Assembly (NCBI GenBank): GCA_030144965.1
Contig: JAMPUU010000012.1
Location: 248,001-312,000, forward strand
Source of the DNA: Nitrospira sp. BO4
GTDB taxonomy: Bacteria; Nitrospirota; Nitrospiria; Nitrospirales; Nitrospiraceae
Reading direction: 5' to 3'
Length of the DNA: 64,000 nt
The notes beneath the pieces were generated by a model, which was not told where the DNA came from, did no database searches, and was given only the letters and a program-made list of their open reading frames with translations. Every line of letters starts with the position of its first letter. Within the stretch, counting starts at the first letter, position 1. The translations under genes were made by a program, and so were the position numbers. This document shows, piece by piece, positions 1 through 9,857 of the stretch.

Positions 1-444
1 GTCACCGTGATCGACCCGTCGCTCCCCTCGGTGGCGGGCGACGAAGGCCGGCTCGTGCAAGTCTTGACCAATCTGCTCGATAACGCGATCAAGTATACGC
101 CGGCAGGTGGGACCATCACTGTCGGCGCCAAGCTCATCCCTTCCTTTGGGACTGATCACCCGGCGAAGACGATCGAGCTCAGCGTCGCCGACACCGGAAT
201 CGGGATTCCCGAACAGGATCGTCCCCGCGTCTTCGAGCGCTTTTATCGTGTCGACAAAGCCCGATCCCGAGAGCTGGGCGGCACAGGGCTTGGGCTCGCC
301 ATCGTGAAACATATTGTGGAAGGACATGGAGGGCACGTGTGGGTAGAAGCCAATCAGCCGCAAGGCAGTCGATTCGTCGTTCGCCTGCCGCTCAGCCCCA
401 AAGCCAGAGGTCTGGCTCAAGTGACGGAAGCAAGTAGGGCATGA
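1..444 (+). CDS. Sensor histidine kinase, C-terminal ATPase part (5' end outside window)
   Basis: This is the catalytic ATP-binding half of a membrane sensor kinase of the PhoR/EnvZ type. The reading frame is open to the first base of the window, so the sensor and phospho-histidine domains lie upstream and are not visible. Seen here are the N box (LTNLLDNAIKYTP), the G1 box (DTGIGIP), the F box (RVFERFYRVD) and the G2 box (GGTGLGLAIVKHIV), in the usual order and spacing. The protein ends about 20 residues after the last conserved strand, as is normal for the family. Its partner regulator would be expected upstream. It converges with the minus-strand fabH gene. The family call is firm; the signal is unknown. 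Confidence 0.93.
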   Translation, partial: VTVIDPSLPSVAGDEGRLVQVLTNLLDNAIKYTPAGGTITVGAKLIPSFGTDHPAKTIELSVADTGIGIPEQDRPRVFERFYRVDKARSRELGGTGLGLAIVKHIVEGHGGHVWVEANQPQGSRFVVRLPLSPKARGLAQVTEASRA

Positions 445-492
445 CGTACTCGACCTACCGTTTAAACGAATCGTACAAACTGTAAGCGACCC

Positions 493-1485
493 TTACCACC
501 GAACAAGACCGGTTGCCCATGTCAGCCCACCGCCAAAGCTGCCCAGCAGCACCAAATCCCCCGTCGAAATGTTCCCGCTGCGGACCGCATGATCGAGCGC
601 GATCGGAAGAGACGCAGAGGACGTATTGCCATAGTGTTCGATGACCGACGCGAGTCGGCCCGGCTCAATACCCAGCCGATCCGCCACTTGGGTCAGAATT
701 CGGCCGTTCGCCTGGTGGAGCACAACCTGCTTCAGGTCCGCCGGACGGATGCCGAATTCCTTCAGGATGTCCAGCACAGCCTGCTCGACCCGTCGAATGG
801 CTAGGCGAAACAGCGCCGCTCCCTGCATACGAAGCACGTGCTCCCGTTTGTTCAACGTGTCGGATGACAGGGGCCTGCGTGATCCTCCACCGGGGATCCG
901 AATGAGCCCGTGGTGCGAGCCATCGGCAAACAACCTGATTCCGAGAATCCCCCGCCGTTCCGGGCATTGATCTTCCTCGCCTCGAATTAGGACGGCCCCA
1001 GCCCCATCACCGAACAACAGCGCTGTCGCAGCATCCTGAGGATCGAGCGATCGAGACTTTACCTCTGAGGCCACAACCAGGCAGGTCTTTACCTGTCCGC
1101 TCTGAACCATGGCTTGCGCCATCGAAAGTCCATACAAGAATCCCGAACAGGAGGCAGACACATCAAACGCCCCCACTTGTTTGCATCCTAATCCGCGTTG
1201 AACAGCACAGGCCGTGGACGGAAAGACCATATCAGGCGAGGTCGTGGAAAGAACGATGGCCTCGATAGAAGAAGCCGTAGCCCCCGCAGCATCGAGCGCC
1301 CGGCGCCCCGCCTCAATCCCCAGATCAGATGGCGCTTCGTGATCACCGGCCCAATGGCGCGCCCGGATACCGGTAAGCCGTTGGATTCTGGCCGGGGACA
1401 AATTCAGCGTAGGAGCAATCTCTTCATTGGACACGACCCGGGACGGGAGATAGCTGCCAGTTCCAATAATCCGGGCTCGAATCAT
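493..1485 (-). CDS. fabH: Beta-ketoacyl-ACP synthase III
   Basis: Condenses acetyl-CoA (or another acyl-CoA starter) with malonyl-ACP, the first elongation step of type II fatty acid synthesis, in the cytoplasm. The ATG at 1485 gives 330 residues starting MIRARIIGTGSYLPS, matching the family's normal N-terminus; the frame is open for 39 codons more upstream but those residues look unlike FabH. The catalytic triad is visible as C113 (DVSASCSGF), H257 (VLHQANGR) and N287 (EHYGNTSSAS). The C-terminal GSFGGGLTWA motif is intact. It diverges from the bamD-like gene at 1623 with about 140 bases between starts. No other fatty acid gene is next to it, so a second copy or a role in a special lipid cannot be excluded. 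Confidence 0.93.
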   Translation of the reverse strand: MIRARIIGTGSYLPSRVVSNEEIAPTLNLSPARIQRLTGIRARHWAGDHEAPSDLGIEAGRRALDAAGATASSIEAIVLSTTSPDMVFPSTACAVQRGLGCKQVGAFDVSASCSGFLYGLSMAQAMVQSGQVKTCLVVASEVKSRSLDPQDAATALLFGDGAGAVLIRGEEDQCPERRGILGIRLFADGSHHGLIRIPGGGSRRPLSSDTLNKREHVLRMQGAALFRLAIRRVEQAVLDILKEFGIRPADLKQVVLHQANGRILTQVADRLGIEPGRLASVIEHYGNTSSASLPIALDHAVRSGNISTGDLVLLGSFGGGLTWATGLVRW

Positions 1486-1622
1486 GCCAAAACCACCAAA
1501 TATTCTAGGGAAATTGTCCAGATTTCCAATGCGCACGGGATTATAGGGAGCGCGAGAAGGCAGGTCAACCAAACCACTCTTCTGATTGCTTTTTGCCCGC
1601 ATCCTTGCTATGTGTGTCCGTC

Positions 1623-2618
1623 ATGGCCCCACGCGCTATTCGAACTGTTGCTGGTCCGTCATCCAGGTGTTCAGGTATCTGGCTGGTGGCGTGGCTCGGC
1701 GTGAGTTCTCTCGTTTTGGCCTCCTGTGCCGGCGATGTCGGTACGGACGATGTACGGAAGGGGATAAAGAAGGCCATCAGTGGTACAGACGAGCAGATTT
1801 TTATCGGAGATACCCTTGAGAACCACTACCACCCGAATGTGATCATGAAGCGGGGTGAAGCGTATTTTGAAAAGGAAGAGTATGCGGAAGCCTTAGTTGA
1901 GTACAAGCACTTCATGGATCTCCATCGCAATCACGTCCTGGCCCCGTACGCGGCCTTCAGGATCGGCGAAATTCATTTTAAGATGGCGAAGACCATCGAT
2001 CGTGATCCCGAACCAATGCAAAAGGCCATTACCGCATTCGACCAGATGAGAAAAGACTTCCCTGGTAGCCGCTATGATACACAGGCTCAGCAAAAACTCG
2101 ATGAGTGCCACGATTGGCTCTCTCAGATGCATCTCTTCGTGGGGCAATTCTACTACCGGCGGGGGTCCTACCTCGCGGCTGCTCATCGGTTTGAACAGAT
2201 CATCAAGACCTACCCCAATAAGCCCGTCGCCTCCGATGCCCTGTACTTCCTAGCCAAGTCCTACCATGAAATGGGAGCCGACGATTGGGCAAGAGAAAAG
2301 CTCATCCTATTGGCCGAAAAATATCCGGACAGTCCTTCCTCAGGGTCCGGAAAGAGCCTGCTGGAGAAAATCGGCGGGGCACAACCAAGTACGCTGCTGG
2401 CACAGAAGTCGGATTCGGCCCTCCTTTCCGACGCTGGACCCACGACAATGATCCGAAGCAGCCGACCAGAAGCCACCAATCGACAATCCGCTTCTTCACT
2501 TTCATCTTCCCCAATGACGACGCTGGGCGTTCCTTCGTCGCTCGATTCCTTTGTTGCTCCCTCTACCAACACGCTGGGGCAAGGCTTTACGGCCTGCCGC
2601 CTTGGCGCCTGGTGCTAA
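1623..2618 (+). CDS. bamD: BamD-like outer membrane assembly lipoprotein with TPR repeats
   Basis: Predicted lipoprotein of the beta-barrel assembly machinery, anchored to the inner leaflet of the outer membrane. I chose ATG 1623 over an in-frame TTG at 1593; from ATG the signal segment is followed by a lipobox LASC with the acylated Cys at position 35. The following 220 or so residues contain TPR-like helical hairpins (KRGEAYFEKEEYAEALVEY, GQFYYRRGSYLAAAHRFEQI, YFLAKSYHEMGADDWAREKL) typical of BamD/YfiO. The last roughly 80 residues are rich in Ser, Pro and Thr and end in a Cys-containing GFTACRLGAWC; this tail is not part of the family core. A general TPR lipoprotein such as a CpoB relative is the alternative. 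Confidence 0.8.
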   Translation: MAPRAIRTVAGPSSRCSGIWLVAWLGVSSLVLASCAGDVGTDDVRKGIKKAISGTDEQIFIGDTLENHYHPNVIMKRGEAYFEKEEYAEALVEYKHFMDLHRNHVLAPYAAFRIGEIHFKMAKTIDRDPEPMQKAITAFDQMRKDFPGSRYDTQAQQKLDECHDWLSQMHLFVGQFYYRRGSYLAAAHRFEQIIKTYPNKPVASDALYFLAKSYHEMGADDWAREKLILLAEKYPDSPSSGSGKSLLEKIGGAQPSTLLAQKSDSALLSDAGPTTMIRSSRPEATNRQSASSLSSSPMTTLGVPSSLDSFVAPSTNTLGQGFTACRLGAWC

Positions 2619-2827
2619 TTCAGTCGTTAAGAGTCCGAAGCGTTGAGGGCTGAACACAGCGAGTTGAAGATCGCTCTCCAGCATCCCGCTGATTGCTTAA
2701 AAGGATCGTTCAAAAGACCATCCAACGAGGCCTTAAGGAGTGAGGATCCTGAGGTGTACGATTGAGATGCCTTGGGGGAAACGCGAGGCTAAGAACGATA
2801 CTGTGGGGAGTTCTGTTTCAACGCCCG

Positions 2828-3580
2828 TTACTGGCCCAGATACCAGCCGATCCCATATCGCTCCAAAAAACTGGTCACCATCGTCAGTGAATTCGCATAG
2901 ATCATCACGCCGACCAAGACCAACATGACTCCGCTCACGGTCGAAACGCCCCACAGATAGGCCCGCACTTCTTTGAAATAGGCCAAGAACCGATCAACAC
3001 CCAATGCGGTCAGGAACAACGGCAACCCTAAGCCGACCGAGTAAAACGTCAGCAACACGACCCCATTGAGAAGGGAATCCGTCGTACTGGCATAGAGAAG
3101 GATGGATCCTAGTACCGGCCCCACACACGGAGTCCACCCTGCGGCGAAGGCGACCCCGATCAAGAATGACCCGAGATACCCGGCTGGGCGACTGCGGAAT
3201 TGATACCGATGCTCCATTTTTAAGAATTTCAAATTCAGTATCCCGAGCAGATAGAGCCCAAACACGATAATCAACACCCCGCCGATGCGTCGAATCGTGT
3301 CTTGATGGGTGATCAGGACCTGGCCCAGAAAACTGGCTGATGCGCCGAACGCGATAAAGACAGATGAAAACCCGGCGATAAACAACAACGAGTTCAGAAC
3401 AATCGCTTTCTTGAACTTCACCCGTTCAGATGCATCCGCCAATTGTTCGACGGATAGCCCCGTAATGTAGGAAATGTAGCTCGGCACCAACGGCAGAACG
3501 CATGGAGACACGAATGAGAGGAGCCCTGCTGAGAAGGCGGCAATGAGCGAGATCTGTGGGATAGACTGAGTCATGGTCAC
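2828..3580 (-). CDS. ccdA: CcdA-type thiol-disulfide transmembrane transporter
   Basis: A 250-residue inner membrane protein that carries reducing equivalents from cytoplasmic thioredoxin to periplasmic thioredoxin-like proteins, mainly for cytochrome c maturation. The two redox cysteines are visible in the characteristic contexts SFVSPCVLPL (helix 1) and GWTPCVGPVLG (helix 4), with about six hydrophobic segments in all; the short length and lack of periplasmic domains separate it from DsbD. Its ATG overlaps the stop of the preceding tlpA-like gene by four bases (ATGA), so the two are translationally coupled and the thioredoxin is the likely partner. A c-type heme protein of this window (13440-14033) is one possible downstream beneficiary, but that is inference. 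Confidence 0.92.
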   Translation of the reverse strand: MTMTQSIPQISLIAAFSAGLLSFVSPCVLPLVPSYISYITGLSVEQLADASERVKFKKAIVLNSLLFIAGFSSVFIAFGASASFLGQVLITHQDTIRRIGGVLIIVFGLYLLGILNLKFLKMEHRYQFRSRPAGYLGSFLIGVAFAAGWTPCVGPVLGSILLYASTTDSLLNGVVLLTFYSVGLGLPLFLTALGVDRFLAYFKEVRAYLWGVSTVSGVMLVLVGVMIYANSLTMVTSFLERYGIGWYLGQ

Positions 3581-4155
3581 GACTTCATCAGTGCATAAAT
3601 CAAATCGCGTGCCTCTGGTGAGTCCCAGTCACGAGCGCCGAAAATCTTTTGTCGCACGATACCTTGACGGTCGACCATGAAGGTGATTGGGATCGTCCGT
3701 GCTCCGTATGTAAGGCCTACGCGATACTCCGAATCGTGCAGAATGGGAAATGTGAACCCCATTCGTTTCTGGAACGGGCGTGTCACGGCCGCACCCTGCG
3801 GATCGGTAGACACCGCCAAAATCTCGAACTCGCCTCGTGGAAAGGTTCGATAGAGCTGTTCCATCGCCGGCATCTCAACACGGCATGGCCCACACCAGGT
3901 CGCCCAAAAATTCAGCAGCACGACTTTTCCTCTCAGCTGGGATAAACTCATGACGTTGCCGGCAAGGTCCCGCAGCTTGAAATTCGGAGCTTCGTCACCG
4001 ACCTGGACGACACCACGTTCGAAGACTCGCCACGTTTTAGTCCGGAGCGACTCTGCCTCGGAACAAGGTGCCATGAAAAGCATGCCGACTGCTATGAAGG
4101 TAAAAACCGCAGCCGCTGGAGGATGTTTCACAGCTAAGAGCAGCGAGGACTTCAA
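3577..4155 (-). CDS. TlpA/ResA-like periplasmic thioredoxin
   Basis: A 192-residue exported thiol-disulfide oxidoreductase of the TlpA/ResA group. The N-terminal 35 residues form a signal sequence or anchor, followed by an AhpC/TSA-like thioredoxin fold with the active site WATWCGPCRVEM and the cis-proline region GARTIPITFMVD. The start is a TTG at 4155 supported by AAGGG seven bases upstream; no ATG precedes the signal segment. The gene overlaps ccdA by four bases, giving a two-gene unit that reduces apocytochrome c heme-binding cysteines, as known for the family. About 280 bases separate it from the divergent metK; within them I see only a short AACAT-GAT-ATGTT dyad at 4223-4235. Confidence 0.9.
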   Translation of the reverse strand: MKSSLLLAVKHPPAAAVFTFIAVGMLFMAPCSEAESLRTKTWRVFERGVVQVGDEAPNFKLRDLAGNVMSLSQLRGKVVLLNFWATWCGPCRVEMPAMEQLYRTFPRGEFEILAVSTDPQGAAVTRPFQKRMGFTFPILHDSEYRVGLTYGARTIPITFMVDRQGIVRQKIFGARDWDSPEARDLIYALMKS

Positions 4156-4438
4156 TCTTTTGCCCTTAACATAATCGCGGTCGCTAAGGTTAAGAGTTCT
4201 GGACCAGGTGGCTCATTATGACAACATGATATGTTACAAGTCCGCAAAAACCTGAGTCAAGTAAAGGCACATGACAAATTCTCATCCCCCCTACTATCGA
4301 AGTGATGGACAAAGTGAACCGATCTCTCTAGAATTACCGAAGTTTGTGCTTGGCTTATCACTCAGCACTACTCATCACATTCACAATCAGCAGACAGACC
4401 AGCGATGGTTTTCCATAACCTGAACCCACGAGGGGCAT

Positions 4439-5587
4439 ATGCGAGACAATTATCTCTTTACTTCGGAATCGGTCACTGAGGGACATCCGGATAAGATCGC
4501 CGACCAGATCTCCGACGGCATCTTAGACGCCATCATCGCTCAAGACAAACATTCCCGTGTCGCCTGCGAAACGATCCTGACCACGGGGATTGCCTTTGTG
4601 GCCGGTGAAATTTCCACCAAGGCCTATGTCGAAATCCCGGATATTATCCGTGATGTCATTAAGGATGTCGGCTATTGTGATGCCTCGTGGGGGTTCGACT
4701 TCCATACCTGCTCAGTCCTGACCGCCATTCACCAGCAATCCAGTGATATTGCCATGGGCGTGGATTCCGGTGGCGCCGGCGATCAGGGCCTGATGTTCGG
4801 GTATGCCACCAATGAAACGGATGAACTCATGCCGATGCCGATCGTGTTGGCCCACAGACTGACCAAGCGTCTTGCCGAGGTCCGAAAAAAGAAGATTCTC
4901 GATTGGGTGAGACCGGACGGCAAATCCCAAGTGACGGTTGAATACAAAAACGGCAAGCCCGTGCGGATCGATACGATCGTCGTTTCCACACAACATAGCC
5001 CGGATGTGACGAGCAAACAGATTGAACGTGACATCATGGAAAAGGTTATCAAGACTGTGATGCCCAAAGGCCTTTATGACCCAACCGGCGTGAAGCATCA
5101 CATCAACCCCACCGGACGTTTCGTCGTCGGCGGTCCGATGGGTGACACAGGGCTTACGGGCCGAAAGATCATCGTCGATACCTACGGTGGACATGGTAGT
5201 CACGGCGGTGGCGCTTTCTCCGGCAAGGACCCCACAAAGGTGGACCGTTCCGCCTCGTACATGGCGCGCTACATCGCCAAGAATCTCGTTGCCGCCGGCT
5301 TGGCCGAAAAGTGCGAAGTACAGTTAGCCTACGCAATCGGGGTTGCTGATCCTGTCTCCGTGCTCGTCGACACGAAGAACACCGAAAAAGTATCGGTCGA
5401 CATTCTCGATAAACTTGTGCGCAAGCACTTCCCCTTGACTCCTCGAGGTATTATCGATCATCTCAAGCTCCGACGGCCGATTTTCCGTAAGACGGCCGCT
5501 TACGGACACTTTGGACGCAACGAACCGGAATTCACCTGGGAAAAGACCGACAAGGTCAAAGCACTCCGCAAAGACACCGGCCTGTAA
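4439..5587 (+). CDS. metK: S-adenosylmethionine synthetase
   Basis: Makes S-adenosylmethionine from methionine and ATP in the cytoplasm. The 382-residue product shows the N-terminal [17 protein letters not shown] motif with the catalytic His, and the phosphate-binding signatures [20 protein letters not shown]. The ATG at 4439 follows a CGAGGGGC ribosome site by a few bases. The C-terminal [10 protein letters not shown] block is present, so the protein looks complete. The next gene, ahcY, removes the product inhibitor S-adenosylhomocysteine; the two form the activated methyl cycle but are separated by a strong terminator at 5613. I looked in the 283-base leader for a SAM-responsive riboswitch and did not recognise one. 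Confidence 0.98.
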   Translation: MRDNYLFTSESVTEGHPDKIADQISDGILDAIIAQDKHSRVACETILTTGIAFVAGEISTKAYVEIPDIIRDVIKDVGYCDASWGFDFHTCSVLTAIHQQSSDIAMGVDSGGAGDQGLMFGYATNETDELMPMPIVLAHRLTKRLAEVRKKKILDWVRPDGKSQVTVEYKNGKPVRIDTIVVSTQHSPDVTSKQIERDIMEKVIKTVMPKGLYDPTGVKHHINPTGRFVVGGPMGDTGLTGRKIIVDTYGGHGSHGGGAFSGKDPTKVDRSASYMARYIAKNLVAAGLAEKCEVQLAYAIGVADPVSVLVDTKNTEKVSVDILDKLVRKHFPLTPRGIIDHLKLRRPIFRKTAAYGHFGRNEPEFTWEKTDKVKALRKDTGL

Positions 5588-5596
5588 GCGTAGTGA

Positions 5597-6964
<1,368 letters not shown>

Positions 6965-7110
6965 TCGCGGGTCCTGTCGGGGAAGCGCTCTGACGTGCTC
7001 ACTACACCCATCCCCCAGTGGGGCCCTTCGTTGCGCGCGTCAGCGCAGGCGTTCCCCGCCACCCGCGGAATAGATCCCATTCCCCACCCTGCTCGTGGTG
7101 GAGCGAAGAA

Positions 7111-7144
7111 GAAGGCAGTCTCATGTGAGACTGCCTTCGCTTTT
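7111..7144 (+). terminator. Intrinsic terminator, likely for ahcY
   Basis: A perfect 13-base inverted repeat, GAAGGCAGTCTCA paired with TGAGACTGCCTTC around a TG, is followed by GCTTTT. It lies about 150 bases after the ahcY stop. Confidence 0.85.
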
Positions 7145-7269
7145 CGTGGCACCCATACTCAGACGATTGCGTGACGTTAACCCAGCTCTCCCACTCTCAC
7201 GACGTGTGAAGGGAGGGGCAAAGAGTCTGCGCAATTGAGAGCACCCGCATCTCATCTGCAGAGAAGAGA

Positions 7270-7299
7270 AAAAAGGCCGCCTGAAAAGGCGGCCTTTTT
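7270..7299. terminator. Bidirectional intrinsic terminator
   Basis: AAAAAGGCCGCC and GGCGGCCTTTTT pair perfectly around a six-base loop. With A and T tracts on both sides it can end transcription in either direction. It is closer to the minus-strand cyclase gene (stop at 7436), whose transcript it probably ends, and would also stop anything initiated between 7145 and 7269. Confidence 0.88.
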
Positions 7300-7435
7300 G
7301 TGTTTTGCTGCTTAGGGATTTGCAGACTGATCGATTTCCAGGCAGGAATGGTTACCTCGATCCTTTCTTCAATCTGACAAAAAAGCTTCTTCATTCTCCC
7401 AGTCAAATTGTATTGCCGCAATCAGTGGGGGAAAA

Positions 7436-8248
7436 TCAGTGCGCAGGTGATATCACCGCAATGATCCGTAGAGGGCCACCCGTGCCGCCGGCAATCTTCA
7501 TCGGAAGGGCAATCACGTCGAACCCGCGATGTGGCAGATCATGCAGCTTGGCGAGATTTTCGAACACCGGCACATTCTGAGATAGCAGCGCGACGTGTGC
7601 TTCGAATTTGGTCGATCGGCCAAAATCGATCGAGGCAGTATCGATGCCCACGGCTTTCACTCGTCGTTGACGTACCAACCAAGCCGCGGCTTCAGGATGC
7701 AACCCGGGGAAGTGCAACGCGCGCACTCCCTCCTGCCCTCTTTCTTGTGTTCCCAGATAGGCTTTCCGATCCGGCCAGGATCGCGCATAGCCCGTGTCCA
7801 ACAGAGCGATGGCGCCATTTGGTATTCGCCCATGCTCGGCTTCCCACCGCTCGAAATCGGCGATCGCCACGCGGTAATCCCGATCACGTGCGCATTGCTC
7901 CGTGACATCGATTCGGATGCCGGTCCCGACTAATCGCTCCACTGGAATCTGATCCAGCGTCTGCTTCCCTCTGGAAAAATGGATCGGGGCATCGATGTGG
8001 GTGCCGCCATGCTCAGCCATCTCCAGACGGTTAGACGCATAGTAGTACCCACTCGGCGTATCCTCGGCATGCTGGACGACGAGCTTGAAGTCCTGTTCCG
8101 TCGGCCAGACGATGGTATCCGACCCGAACGAGTGGGTGAGATCAACAATCCGAGACTGCTCCCAGGCCAAATCATCGCGCTGAGGAATAGCAGAGGAGCA
8201 CCCCGCGACCGCAATCAGTACCCCTATCACGGGAGTCAGCATCTTCAT
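7436..8248 (-). CDS. Exported cyclase-family metal hydrolase (kynurenine formamidase fold)
   Basis: A 270-residue member of the cyclase/KynB-like family, which hydrolyses amide or lactone-like substrates using divalent metal. The signature HGGTHIDAPIHF carries the metal-binding His and Asp residues, and the later IDTASIDFG and HVALLSQNVPVFENL blocks match the family. The N-terminus MKMLTPVIGVLIAVAGCSS is a lipoprotein signal with Cys 17 as the probable acylation site, so the enzyme should work in the periplasm, which is unusual for true kynurenine formamidases. The ribosome site is weak and the start could be shifted by two codons. No tryptophan-catabolic gene is nearby; the substrate is unknown. 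Confidence 0.82.
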   Translation of the reverse strand: MKMLTPVIGVLIAVAGCSSAIPQRDDLAWEQSRIVDLTHSFGSDTIVWPTEQDFKLVVQHAEDTPSGYYYASNRLEMAEHGGTHIDAPIHFSRGKQTLDQIPVERLVGTGIRIDVTEQCARDRDYRVAIADFERWEAEHGRIPNGAIALLDTGYARSWPDRKAYLGTQERGQEGVRALHFPGLHPEAAAWLVRQRRVKAVGIDTASIDFGRSTKFEAHVALLSQNVPVFENLAKLHDLPHRGFDVIALPMKIAGGTGGPLRIIAVISPAH

Positions 8249-8597
8249 GTGCGATAACCATGTCTACAATTTGAAGGCTGCAACGCAGTAGCATCGCTAG
8301 CCTTTCTTCCCACTCTCCTTATGTTTCGGATCGAACGGATGCGCGGTGAGGTTCGCGCCATAGATGAGTTACGTGCAGATCCACCTTTCCCTGGCTTCCG
8401 GGAGAGAAGGAGTCTCGGCCATTCCTGGAGAGGAAACATGACAGGAAGATGTGCGGGTTGAACCCTCACCTTTATCATCCAGGCAAGGCATCCCTGTTGG
8501 TCTCACTGCGCCCGTCGAGCGAGCACCGCCCATAATGTGAGTTATGATTGCCCCCGTGTGAGCGCTCGGGGAGCAAGAGACTAGCAGGGATGACCTG
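8249..8597. other. Non-coding stretch with an imperfect long dyad
   Basis: About 350 bases without a supported gene, between two minus-strand genes. An imperfect dyad begins at CGAGCG (8516-8521) and closes at CGCTCG (8563-8568), with inner CAC/GTG pairs. It could form a 50-base structured RNA at the start of the cyclase-gene transcript, or be part of the grxD end. No T tract follows. Confidence 0.35.
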
Positions 8598-8600
8598 CTA
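8582..8600 (-). terminator. Stem-loop overlapping the grxD stop codon
   Basis: TAGCAGG and CCTGCTA pair perfectly around five bases, and the hairpin includes the TAG stop of the glutaredoxin gene. On the minus strand it is followed by GTCTCTTG, not a clean T tract, so it is at best a weak terminator or a 3' stabiliser. Confidence 0.35.
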
Positions 8601-8921
8601 CTTCCCGAACGCTTTTTTCAGGAGCGGTTCGATCTCACCCTTGGCGGCCATGGGATCGAGAATATCGGTATCACCATAAAAAGTGCCGTCGATAAATACT
8701 TTGGGAAGCGTCGGCCAATTCGTCAGCTTCGTCAGGGCTTCCCGTTTTGCAGGCTGTGACAAGACGTCGATAAGCTCGTAGGGATACCCATATTTTTCAA
8801 AAAACTGCATGGTCTCCCTCGTGAACCCGCACATCGGCATGGTCTTGGTTCCCTTGCCGTAGATCAAAATCTTATGCGCCTTTACTTCTTTTTGGATTTC
8901 GTCATCGATCGGATCGGCCAT
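8598..8921 (-). CDS. grxD: Monothiol glutaredoxin (Grx4 type) with CGFT active site
   Basis: A 107-residue cytoplasmic monothiol glutaredoxin, a family that holds and passes on [2Fe-2S] clusters using glutathione. The family motif PMCGFS appears here as PMCGFT (C31-G-F-T), a conservative change of the fourth residue. Other landmarks, KGTKTMP before the active site, NWPTLPKVFIDG and DTDILDPM, align with the family although the usual GG of the GG-C-D motif reads YGD. The start has an excellent AGGAGGAG. The bolA-like gene ends nine bases upstream; CGFS glutaredoxins and BolA proteins are known to form [2Fe-2S] heterodimers, so the pair is probably a functional unit for iron-sulfur trafficking. 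Confidence 0.92.
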   Translation of the reverse strand: MADPIDDEIQKEVKAHKILIYGKGTKTMPMCGFTRETMQFFEKYGYPYELIDVLSQPAKREALTKLTNWPTLPKVFIDGTFYGDTDILDPMAAKGEIEPLLKKAFGK

Positions 8922-8930
8922 TGTCTCCTC

Positions 8931-9170
8931 CTATGCCTCATCTCTGGTTCGTGCCGTTAACTCCAATGCATGGATCCGTCCATCCTTCATCGGGGCGTCT
9001 AAGGCTTGATAGATCATGCGGTGCCGGTCCAAGAGATTCTTTCCCTGAAACCCATCCGAAACGATAACGACCTTCAAATGATTCATCGTTCCCGTCCGAT
9101 CGGTCACTGTCACCACGGCATCCGGCAGGCACTTGTGAACATAATCGGTCAATACATCGAGTGTGATCAC
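8931..9170 (-). CDS. BolA/IbaG family protein
   Basis: A small stress-associated protein with the class II KH-like BolA fold. From the GTG at 9170 it has 79 residues, the normal size, beginning VITLDVLTDYVHKCLPDA; a GGAG lies about nine bases upstream. The frame is open to 9242, but the extra 24 residues look unlike the family, so I prefer the shorter form. Visible signatures are the central beta-strand HLKVVIVSDGFQGKNLLDRH, with the conserved His that takes part in cluster binding with glutaredoxin, and the terminal GRIHALELTART. It is the first gene of a two-gene operon with grxD. Confidence 0.9.
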   Translation of the reverse strand: MITLDVLTDYVHKCLPDAVVTVTDRTGTMNHLKVVIVSDGFQGKNLLDRHRMIYQALDAPMKDGRIHALELTARTRDEA

Positions 9171-9422
9171 AGGTCTCAACTCCGCTAGTGTTTTCAATAC
9201 CCTAGCTGAAATCGGTGTGGAAACGCAATGCGGCATCCACATTGGTGGCTTTCAACATACTGGTGGTGCTTTTGAACCAGATGCCTAAGAGGGCACGAAA
9301 CCCCCGATGAGCAAGTCATTGAGATTCTATAGGTTTAATCCTATCAGGCTCGGCATCAACTTTGCGCCTACCCTTTCAGCAACTGAAAATATTTCATTTC
9401 GTCCGTCACAAAGGAGGCTGTT

Positions 9423-9857
9423 ATGAGCGAATTCAAATCCGGGTTTTTTGTAGGAGGGGAAAGCTGTAATGGTCGAGTGCTGATCGTCGATGACGAACCC
9501 GACATCCGTAAGGTCGTCCGAATGACGCTGCACAAGGCGGGGTACGATATCCTGGAAGCAGAAAATGGAGAAAAAGCCATCGAAGTCATCAACTCCGGTG
9601 AGAATCGCCTCCTTCTTGACGTCATCATCTGCGACATCCGGATGCCGAAGGTAAACGGCATCGAAGCAATCGCCTACTTCCGCCAGAACTATCCGCGCGT
9701 CCCCTTGATCGTCCTGACCGGATTCCCGGACACCGACATGGCCACGTCTTTACTCCGGCAGGGTGTGGTGGATTATCTCGTGAAGCCGGTGGAAGGCGAA
9801 AAATTGAAAGCCTCTGTCGCTCGTGCCATGGAACAGCGTGAATTGGCTCATCTATGA
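9423..9857 (+). CDS. Single-domain response regulator (receiver)
   Basis: A 144-residue receiver without an output domain. The acidic pair is in VLIVDDEPD, the phospho-acceptor Asp in VIICDIRMPK, the Thr in LIVLTGFPD and the Lys in DYLVKPVEGEKL, so all catalytic residues are present. A strong AAAGGAGG precedes the ATG. Its stop overlaps the start of the next gene (ATGA), which begins a three-kinase/sensor operon. Stand-alone receivers in such a setting usually act as phosphate shuttles or sinks, or bind another protein. An ATAGG-N6-CCTAT dyad at 9329-9344 in the leader could be an operator. Confidence 0.93.
   Translation: MSEFKSGFFVGGESCNGRVLIVDDEPDIRKVVRMTLHKAGYDILEAENGEKAIEVINSGENRLLLDVIICDIRMPKVNGIEAIAYFRQNYPRVPLIVLTGFPDTDMATSLLRQGVVDYLVKPVEGEKLKASVARAMEQRELAHL

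Larger units (their letters stand above)
6965..7435. other. Non-coding stretch with two strong hairpins
   Basis: About 470 bases between convergent ahcY and the cyclase-family gene hold no convincing reading frame. They contain the two terminators listed separately at 7111 and 7270. The 130 bases between those hairpins (7145-7269) are unexplained: they might be a small RNA ending at the 7270 hairpin or simply spacer. I see no tRNA-like cloverleaf. Confidence 0.5.

Noticed and set aside
4156..4438. Possible SAM- or SAH-responsive riboswitch before metK
   Set aside because: None of the conserved cores or pairing elements that I know for these classes could be found in the leader.
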